Positions 52,880 through 62,613 of a DNA stretch of 64,000 nucleotides are shown in pieces. The DNA is from Paenibacillus sp. HWE-109. GTDB lineage: Bacteria > Bacillota > Bacilli > Paenibacillales > NBRC-103111. The notes below the pieces were generated by a model, which did no database searches, was not told where the DNA came from, and was given only the letters and a program-made list of their open reading frames with translations. Within the stretch, counting starts at the first letter, position 1; each line of letters starts with the position of its first letter. The stretch spans positions 620,001-684,000 of the forward strand of contig NZ_CP091881.1 in the NCBI RefSeq assembly GCF_022163125.1. The letters run 5' to 3'. The position numbers and the translations under genes were made by a program.

Positions 52880-55800
52880 ATGTTAAAAAAGATGCAATTG
52901 AAAATAACGAGTATGGTTTTAGCCTTTTCAATGACAGCTGCTTTGCTCCAAGGTTTTGTTGCTCCGCTCGTACCCTTTGCAAACGATAAAATGTCAGCTT
53001 TAGCTGCGGCATCTAATCCAGTTATCTCACAATTAAATCCGAGCGAAGACACCTATGTCAGAAATGGAGGGAATGCGAATACTAACTTTGGATCCTCTAC
53101 AACACTAGGTGTAAAGAGTTTTGATGCAGATATCAATATTAACAGACAAGCTTTCATGAAATATGATTTAAGCCCTTTTGCAGGTGAGATCGGATCGGCT
53201 AAGTTAAAGATATATGCCATTGATACGGAGAATTCAACGATCGGCGTTCAATTATTTGGCATGGAAGACGATGCATGGAAAGGAAACACGGTAACTTGGA
53301 ATACTAAGCCTATTCCCGAACATTATATAGCCAATATAAATGTAGGCAAAACAGCGAGCTGGTACGAAATCGATGTGACGGCATTTGTGAAAAAGCAAAA
53401 GGCGTTGGATCAAACGGTAAGTTTCGCGTTTTTGGAGCAGGCGGCAAAAGGCCATGCTGTGAGCATCAACAGCGTGGAGAATACGGAGAACCGTCCGTAT
53501 CTGGAGATTTCCGCTGATCGAGTTAATGCAAGCGCTCCCAATTGGCCGTCTGGGGGATCCGTTAACATTTCGGATGTAAGTGCAACAGGCCTGCAATTGA
53601 ACTGGTCGGCGGCTGCAGACCCAGCGGGCGTGGCCAGCTATACCATTTATCAAAACGGAAACGTCATCGGAACGGTTGGCGGATCGGTAACCTCGTATAC
53701 GGTGACAGGATTGCAGGTCGGACAAAAGGTTACGTTCAAGGTAGAAGCCGGTAATGCCCTGAATCAATGGAGTAACGACGGGCCTTATGTGACCGTAACG
53801 TTGCCCAACCCGAAACAGACGGTTATTCTGCCACTCGAGGACACCTATGTCCGGGGCGGAGGGAACGCGAATGATAACTATGGAACAGCTGCGTTGCTAG
53901 GCGTGAAGAATTTTGATGCAGACGCCAATTTAAACAGGCAAACGTATATGAAATATGATTTGAATTATTTTGCTAGCGAGATCGCCTCTGCCAAATTAAA
54001 GATCTATGCCATTGATACTGAGAATTCGACAATTGGTGTCCAAGTATTTGGTATGGAGGACGATTCATGGAAAGCAAACACGGTAACTTGGAATACGAAG
54101 CCAGCTATTGATACTTACATGGCCAATGTCGATGTAGGCAAAACAGCGGGCTGGTATGAAATCGATGTGACTGCTTTTGTGAAAAGGCAAAAGGCGTTGG
54201 ATCAGAAGGTCAGTTTTGCATTCTTGGAGCAAGCTGCACAAGGTCATGCTGTGCAAATTAACAGCATGGAAAACACGGTGAACCGGCCGTATCTGGAACT
54301 TTCCACAGATCGACTAAATGCAAACGCTCCCAATTGGCCGTCCGGAGGAAGCCTCACCGTCTCGAATCCCAATGAAACGGGCTTGCAATTAAACTGGTCG
54401 GCTGCGGCGGACCCTGTAGGCGTAACTGGTTATAAAATCTATCAAAACGGAGTCCTCCTGGGGACGGTTGCCGGTACTGCAAGCTCTTATACGGTTACGG
54501 GGCTGCAAATCGATCAAAAGTACACGTTTAAGGTCGAGGCCGTGAACGGTTTGAATCAATGGAGCACGGATGGCCCTTTTATTACAACGATACTGCCATC
54601 CACCAAACTGGTACAGCTTCGTCCGGGCAATGTGTTTGTTAATAATGAAGCTATTCAGTTTAAGATAATAACCACAAGACCAAACGTATCGTGGGCAGTC
54701 TATGATTATCAAGGAGTAGCGGTTTCTGAAGGGATCAGTCCGGTTGTTCAGGGCGAGGCCATTTTGACGGTTCCTTTTACAACGTTCGGTTATTTCACTC
54801 TACAAATTAAGGTCCAATCGAACATCAGCGATCCCGTTTCCATTAAAACCCCGTTTGCCATGCTTTCTCCCTTAGATCAATCGGGGCATGAGAATTCTCC
54901 GTTCGGGATGGCTACCCATCTGCACCGTATCCCGCCGTCAGATGCGGCTAATATGATAAAAATGATGAAATATGCCGGAATCGATATGGTTCGGGACGGC
55001 AGAGAATGGAACGGTATTGAAAAGCAAAAGGGTTCATACACCTTTTCTCCTTCTCCTGATGATTACATGGCAAAGTTGAATGATGATCATTTTGATTTCA
55101 CGTTTGTTTCCGGGTTCAACAACCCGTTTTACGATAACAATAGCACCCCCTATACCGATGAGGGCCGTGAAGGATTCGCCAATTATGTGAAAGCGTATAC
55201 GGATCGTTACGATGGCCAGCTTGATGCCGTCGAGGTTTTCAACGAATTCAACGGAAGCTTCGGGGACAGAGGAAACGGTCCGGCAGATTCCAAACCGGAA
55301 AACTATTTTCCATTGCTGAAAAAAACATATGAAACAGTCAAGGCTGCGCATCCTGACATGCCTGTCGTGGGCATGGTCATGGCTATCGACTTGAATTGGA
55401 TGGAGAAAGTATTCCAGCTTGGGGGCATGCAATATTTGGATGTGATTTCCGTTCATCCTTATGTATATCCCGGTGAGCCGGAGCGATTGGAAAGTCAAAT
55501 TAAAGGCTTGCAGGACTTGATTCGGACCTACAATAATGGGCAGCTGAAACCGATCTGGATCTCCGAGACAGGCTGGCCGACGCAACTGGACAGTCGCGGA
55601 GTGGATGAACAGAAGCAGGCGAACTACCTGATTCGGGGTTACGTCGTTTCAATCGCGAACGGCATCGATAAAATCATGTGGTACGATTTTATGAACGATG
55701 GTGTTCAGCTCAATTATAACGAAGATAATTTCGGCATCATCCGTAATCCGAATGATAAACTGGGCGCTTACACGCCTAAGCCTGCCTACGCGGCTTATGC

Positions 55801-57958
55801 GACCATGTCAAGATCACTTGGCGGCGCACAGTTCGTAAGTAAGGATTCGACGGATCCTGACATCCGAAGTTACGTTTTTGAAAAGAACGGTGAACAAATA
55901 AGAGCTTTGTGGGCAGTAGGTTCGTCGGTCCCGGCTGTTATTCATACCACCAATTCGATCCAAATCACGGATATGATGGGAAATACAGAAACTTACGTCC
56001 CTTATAATGGGAATGTGTATGTGACAATAAACGATGAGCCGTTTTTTATAAAAGGGCATATTTCCGGAGTCGAAAAGGATTCCACGTTCTCCCTGCATGG
56101 AGATCCCACTCGGGTTGGTGATCCGGTCAAGCTGACATTGGAAACCGATAATACAACATTTGCACCATACTCATTTAACTTGAAGGTTGAAGGCGAGTCA
56201 TATCCGGTATTTGCCGAGGGTGGTCATAAGGTTACCCAAATGCTGACCTTCTCGAATTTGAATGAACCCGGAGTTCGCTTGGTTAAGGGTTACTTGATGA
56301 AAGGGAATGACAAGATCGGCATGATAAGGAGTGCGGTTACAGCTCTCCTGTCCTATGAAGTCAAGGTTCGTCCCATTTTTGCCGACGTAGATACGATGAC
56401 CAAAACGCTTCAAATTCAGATCAACAATCTTTCTGCCACCAAAGGATTGCAAGTTAAGAAAGTCGAATGGAAGTTCGGTACGCAATCGGGAACGAAGGAA
56501 TTGCATGCTGTGGTTCAGTCCAGTTCCGCAGATGTATTTGATATTCCGCTTACCGGTTACGGTCTTGGGGTAACCAATGCGCTTAAAGTCACAGTCTACT
56601 TTGATGAATTCGATCCGTTCACTTATGAAGGAACGGCTGAATTTAACCCCATTATGCAAGGGACAGTAAACGTTGGCGGAGGGCTCGATCCAGAAACTGC
56701 AGCCGCTTCCTCCACAATCGACCTGTCCAAGGGGACGGTCAAGATGACAGGTTATCAAGGCGCAAGTGATTTAAGCGGGAAATTTTGGCTTAACTTCGAT
56801 TCGAATCGTCTGTATATCACAGCCAGGGTCAAAGATAACACCATGACTGCACCCTTTACTGGAGCGGACATTTATAAAAATGACAGCTTTCAATTCGCAA
56901 TTTCGAACGGACTCCCGGGAGAGAGTCTCAGTTGGTATGAATACGGGATTTCCCAAACGCCAAACGGTCCGCAAATTTATCGCTGGATTACACCTCCGGG
57001 AGTAAGTAAAGGGTTGGTGACAAATGGCGATCTTGTCGTGACGAGAGATGAAAATCAGCACGAAACGATTTACGAGTTGGCGCTTCCTTGGTCGGAATTA
57101 ACGCCGATTAAAGCTGAAAAGAACGGGGTCATCAGCTTCTCTTTATTGGTTAATGACAATGATGGTAATGGTAGGAAAGGGTGGATCGAATGGGGAGGCG
57201 GGATCGGCGACGGCAAATTGTCCAATAAATTTCGTTCCATGCAGTGGGTCGTAACAGATGATACCCCGCCAACTACTTTTGCTGCGCTTGCCGGAACGAA
57301 GCATAACGATTGGTACGTATCTGATGTCCAAGTTAACCTGAGTTCCACAGATGATCGGTCCGGCGTGACAGAGTCTGTGTATAGTTTGAATGGCGGTGCC
57401 ACATGGCAGCCATACACGCAGGAACTAAGATTTGCAGAAGATGGACCACACACCTTGTTATACCGCTCAACCGATGCTGCAGGAAATGTGGAGCAAGCCA
57501 AGTCGGTTACTTTCACAATTGATCAGACGTCCCCAATCGTACAGATCTCCGGCGTTGGCACGTTTACTGTCGATCAGAATGTGAAGATAGCATGTTCGGC
57601 TGCGGATAGTGTGTCGGGCATCGTATACAGCAATTGCGACGGGCTGCTGGTTGATAGTCCTGCCTATATGCTGGGACTGGGCACACATCAGGTATCGGCC
57701 ACTGCAGAGGATGCAGCAGGTCATACTACAATCGAAACATCAAGCTACACGATTCAAGTGACAGGGGACAGCTTAATGATATTAACACAGCGATTCGTAA
57801 CCGGTGCTGGATCGAACGGAGTGATCAACTCGCTTGTCAAAAAGCTGGAACATACGCAGTATGGCGCTTATGTGAACGAGATATCAGCGCAAAAAGGAAA
57901 ACGGATTCCGAACGGGTTGGCAGACATCTTGATTGAACTTGCCCACGCGCTAGAATGA
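52880..57958 (+). CDS. Giant secreted clan-A-like glycosidase with DNRLRE, FN3, CBM9-like and Ig domains
   Basis: 1692 residues with a signal peptide (MVLAFSMTAALLQGFVAPL). Two tandem units of DNRLRE/CBM96-like domain plus fibronectin III domain (~50-312, ~314-575) are followed by an Ig-like strand region. A (beta/alpha)8 barrel (~670-980) has the acid/base motif VFNEFNG (E789) and nucleophile motif ISETGWP (E896), the pattern of clan A hydrolases. After it come a beta-sandwich, a CBM9-like domain (~1255-1455), an OmpL47-like Ig domain (DDTPPTTFAALAG...) and a ~60-residue C-terminal helical segment. The family (GH39- or GH5-like) is not certain. It should cut a glycan outside the cell. Confidence 0.8.
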   Translation: MLKKMQLKITSMVLAFSMTAALLQGFVAPLVPFANDKMSALAAASNPVISQLNPSEDTYVRNGGNANTNFGSSTTLGVKSFDADININRQAFMKYDLSPFAGEIGSAKLKIYAIDTENSTIGVQLFGMEDDAWKGNTVTWNTKPIPEHYIANINVGKTASWYEIDVTAFVKKQKALDQTVSFAFLEQAAKGHAVSINSVENTENRPYLEISADRVNASAPNWPSGGSVNISDVSATGLQLNWSAAADPAGVASYTIYQNGNVIGTVGGSVTSYTVTGLQVGQKVTFKVEAGNALNQWSNDGPYVTVTLPNPKQTVILPLEDTYVRGGGNANDNYGTAALLGVKNFDADANLNRQTYMKYDLNYFASEIASAKLKIYAIDTENSTIGVQVFGMEDDSWKANTVTWNTKPAIDTYMANVDVGKTAGWYEIDVTAFVKRQKALDQKVSFAFLEQAAQGHAVQINSMENTVNRPYLELSTDRLNANAPNWPSGGSLTVSNPNETGLQLNWSAAADPVGVTGYKIYQNGVLLGTVAGTASSYTVTGLQIDQKYTFKVEAVNGLNQWSTDGPFITTILPSTKLVQLRPGNVFVNNEAIQFKIITTRPNVSWAVYDYQGVAVSEGISPVVQGEAILTVPFTTFGYFTLQIKVQSNISDPVSIKTPFAMLSPLDQSGHENSPFGMATHLHRIPPSDAANMIKMMKYAGIDMVRDGREWNGIEKQKGSYTFSPSPDDYMAKLNDDHFDFTFVSGFNNPFYDNNSTPYTDEGREGFANYVKAYTDRYDGQLDAVEVFNEFNGSFGDRGNGPADSKPENYFPLLKKTYETVKAAHPDMPVVGMVMAIDLNWMEKVFQLGGMQYLDVISVHPYVYPGEPERLESQIKGLQDLIRTYNNGQLKPIWISETGWPTQLDSRGVDEQKQANYLIRGYVVSIANGIDKIMWYDFMNDGVQLNYNEDNFGIIRNPNDKLGAYTPKPAYAAYATMSRSLGGAQFVSKDSTDPDIRSYVFEKNGEQIRALWAVGSSVPAVIHTTNSIQITDMMGNTETYVPYNGNVYVTINDEPFFIKGHISGVEKDSTFSLHGDPTRVGDPVKLTLETDNTTFAPYSFNLKVEGESYPVFAEGGHKVTQMLTFSNLNEPGVRLVKGYLMKGNDKIGMIRSAVTALLSYEVKVRPIFADVDTMTKTLQIQINNLSATKGLQVKKVEWKFGTQSGTKELHAVVQSSSADVFDIPLTGYGLGVTNALKVTVYFDEFDPFTYEGTAEFNPIMQGTVNVGGGLDPETAAASSTIDLSKGTVKMTGYQGASDLSGKFWLNFDSNRLYITARVKDNTMTAPFTGADIYKNDSFQFAISNGLPGESLSWYEYGISQTPNGPQIYRWITPPGVSKGLVTNGDLVVTRDENQHETIYELALPWSELTPIKAEKNGVISFSLLVNDNDGNGRKGWIEWGGGIGDGKLSNKFRSMQWVVTDDTPPTTFAALAGTKHNDWYVSDVQVNLSSTDDRSGVTESVYSLNGGATWQPYTQELRFAEDGPHTLLYRSTDAAGNVEQAKSVTFTIDQTSPIVQISGVGTFTVDQNVKIACSAADSVSGIVYSNCDGLLVDSPAYMLGLGTHQVSATAEDAAGHTTIETSSYTIQVTGDSLMILTQRFVTGAGSNGVINSLVKKLEHTQYGAYVNEISAQKGKRIPNGLADILIELAHALE
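53033..54601 (+). repeat. Intragenic tandem duplication (DNRLRE-FN3 unit)
   Basis: Two units of 264 codons in phase; the DTYVR motif recurs at 53048 and 53840, 792 bases apart. Long stretches are nearly identical, such as the IDTENSTIGVQ and NTVTWNTKP segments. Recombination between units would delete or add one domain pair without changing frame. Confidence 0.85.
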
Positions 57959-57964
57959 CGGCCT

Positions 57965-58002
57965 GCCCCGGTTAGGAAGATAATTCTGACCGGGGCTTTC
58001 CT
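57965..58002 (+). terminator. Terminator after the large glycosidase
   Basis: GCCCCGGT pairs with ACCGGGGC, with an inner GAA/TTC pairing, followed by TTTCCTT. Seven bases after the stop codon. Confidence 0.78.
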
Positions 58003-58052
58003 TATATATGGCGGTCCAAAATTTATTTTCAAATTGAATGGAGGGATTTAAT

Positions 58053-59912
58053 ATGTTTCGGAGGGGAATTGGGGTTTTCTTGATAATTTGTCTTGCAGCC
58101 ATCATCGGTTTACCGCTTAACCAAGCCAATGCCATCGATGCCGACTACTTCGGGGTAAATGACCCTTTGCAACGCTACACAACGGATTACACGACGGAAA
58201 TCAATCAAATCGCCGATTCCCAAATTCAGTGGATCCGCATTTCCCCGGAATGGGGCAGGATTGAAACAGCCAAAGGTGTGTATGACACGGCCTACTTGAA
58301 TCATTTGGATAGTATGGTCAATCAGTTGACCGCAAAGGGCGTCCATATCGTCTGGATCTTATGTTATACCGCACCTTGGGCTTCCTCCATGCCAGGGCTT
58401 CCTTCACCGGATATAGCCAGGTATAAACCGGCTAATTGGGGGGATTGGGAAAGCTATGTCAATTTTATTACCACGAGATATCAAGGGGAAATCAACTATT
58501 GGGAGGTTTGGAATGAGCAGGACTCATCGGGATTCTGGAAGAGCAGTATTAACGATTACAACACCCTTCTGCAGAAGGCTTATAACTGTGTCAAAGCGAC
58601 TGATTCATCCAATACCGTATTAATGGGGGGATTGGCTCTTTCAAGTTATGGCCTAGGTACATGGTTCGATACGTTGTTGAGCAAGGGAGCAGGGAGCTAT
58701 TTCGACATCATCAATTACCATGCATACGGTTCATCTCCGCTTCTGGTCAGTAAGTATAACGGGATGATGGACATCGTTAATAAGTACAGTGCGACCATGG
58801 GAAGCAAGCCTATCTGGATCACGGAAACCGGTTATTCTTCGATGGGAATCAGTGAATACCAAAAAGCCGACTACGCAGATCAAGTGTACGCGATGAATAA
58901 ACGATGGCCTAATGTCGCCAAAGTATTTTGGTACAATTACAGAGATACAGATACGAGCAATGTTAAAGAGGATAATTTCGGTCTGGTCGCTAAAGATTTA
59001 TCACCGTTAAAGGCTTTGTACCATTTCCAAGCGTTGAACGGTGCCGAAAGCTTCTTCGGAGCACAAGTGGAAAGTGCGCTCACGTTATTTATGAACACGG
59101 CTCCAGCAGACAGCGGAGTAACGAGCTATGGATCTTATATCCAGATTTCTCCCAATAAATACGCTTATTTTCGGTTGAATGATCAGTGGCTTTACGACAC
59201 GAACGAGGGGCTCGATACAACGGCTGCTATAGAAGTGACATACCTAGACAGCGGGGCCGGTTCATGGCAGCTTCAATACGATGGTCAAGGGGGAGCCTAT
59301 ACAACAATGGCTAAAGTATATATAGGCAATTCAGGTCAATGGAAAACCAAAACGTTTACCCTAAACGACATTAAATTCGCCAACAGGCAAAATAGTTATT
59401 CCGATTTTCGTATTTATGCAGATAACAATGGGATAAAATCCTTTAGCAAGGTAACGGTTAGGAAACAAAGCAACCGTGCGAAAGTCATCATGAAAAATGT
59501 CAACAACTACACGTTGATGGAACAATTTCAATCGAGTGATCCAACCAAGGAACCGTTTACGACGGTGGAGACAATCGGCGGTGTGGAGGCGCGTAAAATA
59601 TCGGGTGACAATAAATATTTATATTTTCAGGTATCCGACGGATTCGCCCGAACAGGTGATACACAGTTGTCAATCAAGATTTCGTATTATGATTCCGGAA
59701 CCGACAACATATTGATCCAGTACAATGCGCTTAACGCTATATACAAACCATTACAAATTGTTAAAACAGGCACCAATACATGGAAGGAAGCTGCATTTAC
59801 AATAACGGACGCTAATTTTAGAAACTTGCAGAATAATGCCAGCGATTTGCGGATCGGCAATTATTACGACGGAAGTGACGAGTACATTCGGTCGGTGGAA
59901 GTAATAAAGTGA
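58053..59912 (+). CDS. Secreted clan-A-like glycosidase (GH39/GH5-like)
   Basis: 619 residues from ATG 58053, preceded by GGAGGG. Signal peptide GIGVFLIICLAAIIGLPLNQANA. A (beta/alpha)8 barrel (~25-330) has acid/base E155 in EVWNEQDSSG and nucleophile E258 in WITETGYS. The C-terminal ~280 residues form two similar beta-sandwich regions (AAIEVTYLDSGAGSWQLQYDGQ and LSIKISYYDSGTDNILIQYNA), probably carbohydrate-binding. It shares the barrel type with the protein upstream but has a different domain set. The exact substrate is unknown. Confidence 0.8.
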   Translation: MFRRGIGVFLIICLAAIIGLPLNQANAIDADYFGVNDPLQRYTTDYTTEINQIADSQIQWIRISPEWGRIETAKGVYDTAYLNHLDSMVNQLTAKGVHIVWILCYTAPWASSMPGLPSPDIARYKPANWGDWESYVNFITTRYQGEINYWEVWNEQDSSGFWKSSINDYNTLLQKAYNCVKATDSSNTVLMGGLALSSYGLGTWFDTLLSKGAGSYFDIINYHAYGSSPLLVSKYNGMMDIVNKYSATMGSKPIWITETGYSSMGISEYQKADYADQVYAMNKRWPNVAKVFWYNYRDTDTSNVKEDNFGLVAKDLSPLKALYHFQALNGAESFFGAQVESALTLFMNTAPADSGVTSYGSYIQISPNKYAYFRLNDQWLYDTNEGLDTTAAIEVTYLDSGAGSWQLQYDGQGGAYTTMAKVYIGNSGQWKTKTFTLNDIKFANRQNSYSDFRIYADNNGIKSFSKVTVRKQSNRAKVIMKNVNNYTLMEQFQSSDPTKEPFTTVETIGGVEARKISGDNKYLYFQVSDGFARTGDTQLSIKISYYDSGTDNILIQYNALNAIYKPLQIVKTGTNTWKEAAFTITDANFRNLQNNASDLRIGNYYDGSDEYIRSVEVIK

Positions 59913-59941
59913 TTTTCATAGTAGCCTTTTTCAACAGAGAT

Positions 59942-60808
59942 TTAGCGCTCTCGCCCTTGCTGCTCCCGGTAATCGCGCGGCGACATTCCCTTCGTGCGAT
60001 GAAAGGAGCGGGAGAACGTGGGATAGGAAGAGAAACCGGATTCATAGGCGATCTGCGAGATCGGCAAATCCGAGGAAATGAGCAGGCTGCAAGCGTGTCG
60101 GATCCGAAGCTCATGAAGGAAATCGATGAAATGGATGCCGAATTCGCTTCCGAACTGCGTGCTGAGTTGTGTCGGATGTATTTGAAACTGCTCGGACAAT
60201 GATGTCAGCGATAATGGTTCAAGATAATGGTCGTAAACATACTGAACAATAGGCCAGATGCTCTTGGAAGTTTTTTGGCGTTGCCTTTCGATCCACTTTC
60301 CGTATGTCTTGTCGCTGCCCCGAACGAACAGTGCCAATGCTTCGAGCAGCAGCGCTCGCAGCATGATCGGTTTCCAGGCTTTCGACGATTCGTATTCCCG
60401 GTACAACCGTTCCCATAGCAGCAGCCCTTCCTCGAAATCTTGGTCCTCCAATCGGATATGCGTTGATCTGGGATTGTCGCTGCCAATTAGAAGCTCGTAC
60501 ACGCCCCAGGCCGATTCAGGGCCCGCAGTGAGCAACTTCATATCGAAATTACAAATATACATCTGTAGTGTCTCGCCGGGGGTGGCATCATATTCGTGAA
60601 TCTGGTAAGGCAGCAGAAGAACGACTGTGCCGGGCTGCAAGTTATGCTCGGTACCGTTGATGCGTTCCTTGCCCGTCCCTTCAAGCACGAATGATAATTC
60701 GATAAAGTCGTGGCGATGGGACGGGACCGAGGTGTACTTCTTTTTTTTTATATAAAAAGGAAAGTCTGTTTCGACATTCGGATATTCGAACAAGTACTGC
60801 GGGTACAT
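59942..60808 (-). CDS. AraC-family transcriptional regulator
   Basis: 289 residues from ATG 60808, chosen for the GGGAGG ribosome site and because this gives the usual AraC length. N-terminal cupin sensor domain (SVPSHRHDFIELSFVLEGTGKER, LQPGTVVLLLPYQIHEY) and C-terminal double helix-turn-helix (SLTSLSEQFQIHPTQLSTQFG, ISQIAYESGFSSYPTFSRSFHRTKGMSPRDYR). Divergent from the aldolase/YhcH operon and probably its regulator, responding to a sugar bound in the cupin. Confidence 0.9.
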   Translation of the reverse strand: MYPQYLFEYPNVETDFPFYIKKKKYTSVPSHRHDFIELSFVLEGTGKERINGTEHNLQPGTVVLLLPYQIHEYDATPGETLQMYICNFDMKLLTAGPESAWGVYELLIGSDNPRSTHIRLEDQDFEEGLLLWERLYREYESSKAWKPIMLRALLLEALALFVRGSDKTYGKWIERQRQKTSKSIWPIVQYVYDHYLEPLSLTSLSEQFQIHPTQLSTQFGSEFGIHFIDFLHELRIRHACSLLISSDLPISQIAYESGFSSYPTFSRSFHRTKGMSPRDYREQQGRER

Positions 60809-60915
60809 GGCACCTTTGCCTCCCTTCCGTTCTAGTTTCATTATAATTGAGACGGTTTCATAAAGAAATGAGAGCTTTAATAAAAAAATGAGAAACGCGT
60901 CGCCTTGCCTGGCGC

Positions 60916-60926
60916 TACAATACAAT
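60916..60926 (+). promoter_or_regulatory. Candidate -10 boxes of the aldolase operon
   Basis: Two overlapping TACAAT boxes (TACAATACAAT), 51-61 bases before the aldolase start, without a clear -35 box. They lie in the divergent gap to the AraC regulator, where its operator is expected. Confidence 0.35.
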
Positions 60927-60976
60927 CATCACGATTCACAACAAGCGCTATGGCGCCAATAGGAGGAAGTAACGGG

Positions 60977-61939
60977 ATGACCACTAACAATGAAACTACA
61001 AACAATGAAAAACGATCTGCGTTTCGCGGTATTTTTACGGCGCTGCTGACACCGATGCATGAGGATGGCGCAATCGATTTCGAATCTTTGGCAAATCTGG
61101 TGGAGCATCAAATTGGTCAGGGCATTCATGGATTTTATGTGGGGGGAAGCACTGGGGAAGGATTTATTTTGACAAGTGATGAGCGGGAACAAATATTGGA
61201 GACGGTCGTCAGGACAGCAGGGGGGCGGGTTACAATTATTGCGCACGTAGGCTGCATCAGCACGCTGGAATCGATCAGACTTGCCAAACACGCGGAAGAG
61301 CAAGGCGTCGAAGCAGTATCGGCTGTCGTTCCGTTCTACTACAAGGTGACGATGAAAGAAATCCGAGAGCATTACGAGGCTATTATGGCTGCGGTTCCTC
61401 TACCGATGATCGTCTACCATTTCCCCGGAGCGACAGGGGTCAGCTTGTCCATGGACTTCTACGAGCAGATGAGCCGCAATTCGCAATGTATTGGAGTGAA
61501 ATTCACGTCGCTGAATTTGTTTGAGATGCAGCAGATTCGGGCAAGATGCGGTAGTGAATTCCTGATTTTCAATGGACATGACGAGATCTATTCGGGAGGC
61601 GCTTATGCGGGGGCGGACGGTGCCATCGGAAGTACGTTCAATATGATGCCCGGCTTGTTCGTGCAGATGAATAAGCTGATCGCGGCAGAAGAGCGGCCTC
61701 ATATGCCAACGCTGCAGGCGATGCAATCCGAGGCCAACGAGGTGATCGCGCATATGATCCAATTCGATGTCATCCCCTATGAGAAATATATGCTTTACTT
61801 GCAGGGAGTTATCTCATCATGGGCCGTCCGCCAGCCGCTTAAACGGTTTACCGTGAAAGAATGTGAACAAATCAGAGTATTCTACATAGAGAGTAACGTG
61901 CTGTGTCGTCACCGGAGCAATACGAGCATCGGACATTAG
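60977..61939 (+). CDS. DapA/NanA-family class I aldolase
   Basis: 320 residues from ATG 60977, preceded by AGGAGG. The dihydrodipicolinate synthase/N-acetylneuraminate lyase fold is shown by VGGSTGEGFILTSDER (residues 55-70), Y147 in VYHFPG and Schiff-base lysine K175 in GVKFTS. Members cleave or form 2-keto acids with pyruvate. Next to a YhcH-type gene and far from lysine genes, it is more likely a sialate- or 2-keto-3-deoxy-sugar-acid lyase than a biosynthetic DapA. No nanE or nanK is nearby, so sialic acid use is not established. Confidence 0.85.
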   Translation: MTTNNETTNNEKRSAFRGIFTALLTPMHEDGAIDFESLANLVEHQIGQGIHGFYVGGSTGEGFILTSDEREQILETVVRTAGGRVTIIAHVGCISTLESIRLAKHAEEQGVEAVSAVVPFYYKVTMKEIREHYEAIMAAVPLPMIVYHFPGATGVSLSMDFYEQMSRNSQCIGVKFTSLNLFEMQQIRARCGSEFLIFNGHDEIYSGGAYAGADGAIGSTFNMMPGLFVQMNKLIAAEERPHMPTLQAMQSEANEVIAHMIQFDVIPYEKYMLYLQGVISSWAVRQPLKRFTVKECEQIRVFYIESNVLCRHRSNTSIGH

Positions 61940-61951
61940 GAGGAGTTTGCG

Positions 61952-62419
61952 ATGATTATCGATACGATCCGACATAGGCAGGATCACCAATTTCAATACG
62001 GTGAGGCCGTATGTCGTGCACTCGAATACGTCATAAATTTGAACACTGCCGATATGCGTTCTACGGTTGAATTTGAAGGGAAGAACATGTACGTCATGAA
62101 GCAGAAACCGATGACAAAGCTGTTTGAGGAACAGCTTGCCGAGGCACATGCCTGTTATGCCGACATTCATCTTGTGTTAGAAGGGGAAGAGTGGCAAGGC
62201 TTCGCCTCTACTTCGGATCTGAACCAAGCGGTTGAAGACAAACTGGAGCAGAGCGACTACATCCTGTTCGAACATGTTGAGAACGAAGGACATATCCGGC
62301 TTTTACCAGGCGATTTCACCGTCTATTGGCCGGGCGAAATTCACCGCCCGAATTGTCATCCGGCAGGGAGCGTGCATCTGGTCAAGCTCGTTGTTAAGAT
62401 TCACCGCGATTTGCTTTAA
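61952..62419 (+). CDS. YhcH/YjgK/YiaL-family protein
   Basis: 155 residues of the cupin-like YhcH/YjgK/YiaL family: YADIHLVLEGEE and the PGEIHRPNC motif with metal-binding His/Glu. Members occur in sialic-acid and other acidic-sugar operons, where they may act as sugar anomerases or isomerases. It starts 12 bases after the aldolase gene, with AGGAGG ahead of the start. Confidence 0.88.
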   Translation: MIIDTIRHRQDHQFQYGEAVCRALEYVINLNTADMRSTVEFEGKNMYVMKQKPMTKLFEEQLAEAHACYADIHLVLEGEEWQGFASTSDLNQAVEDKLEQSDYILFEHVENEGHIRLLPGDFTVYWPGEIHRPNCHPAGSVHLVKLVVKIHRDLL

Positions 62420-62552
62420 AGCTGGCGACATTCTAAATCTTGGCGGTGGTCACTGCAAGAATTTACAAGAATTGAAATTACCATATAGCAATGAAAGTTT
62501 GAATGCTGCCGCCCTGCTAAAGGTGACCCATCTTTCTTTTAATGAGACTTAA
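62420..62552 (+). other. Possible remnant of a third gene of the aldolase operon
   Basis: After the YhcH stop, a different frame stays open for ~44 codons with protein-like composition (AGDILNLGGGHCKNLQEL ... HLSFNET) and ends at 62552, 15 bases before the operon terminator. It has no start or ribosome site. It could be the tail of a deleted gene; I do not recognise the family, and chance is possible. Confidence 0.3.
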
Positions 62553-62567
62553 ATACGCAACAATCAG

Positions 62568-62600
62568 CCGATAGCCCTTCTGAGCTATCGGGTTATTTAT
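62568..62600 (+). terminator. Terminator of the aldolase/YhcH operon
   Basis: Perfect 8-bp stem CCGATAGC/GCTATCGG with loop CCTTCTGA, followed by a T-rich GTTATTTATTTTT. Repeat C begins immediately after the T-run. Confidence 0.8.
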
Positions 62601-62613
62601 TTTTACGGTACTT

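Noticed and set aside
28722..62419. Complete sialic acid (nan) operon
   Set aside because: Only aldolase and YhcH-type genes fit; epimerase, kinase and deaminase genes are absent.
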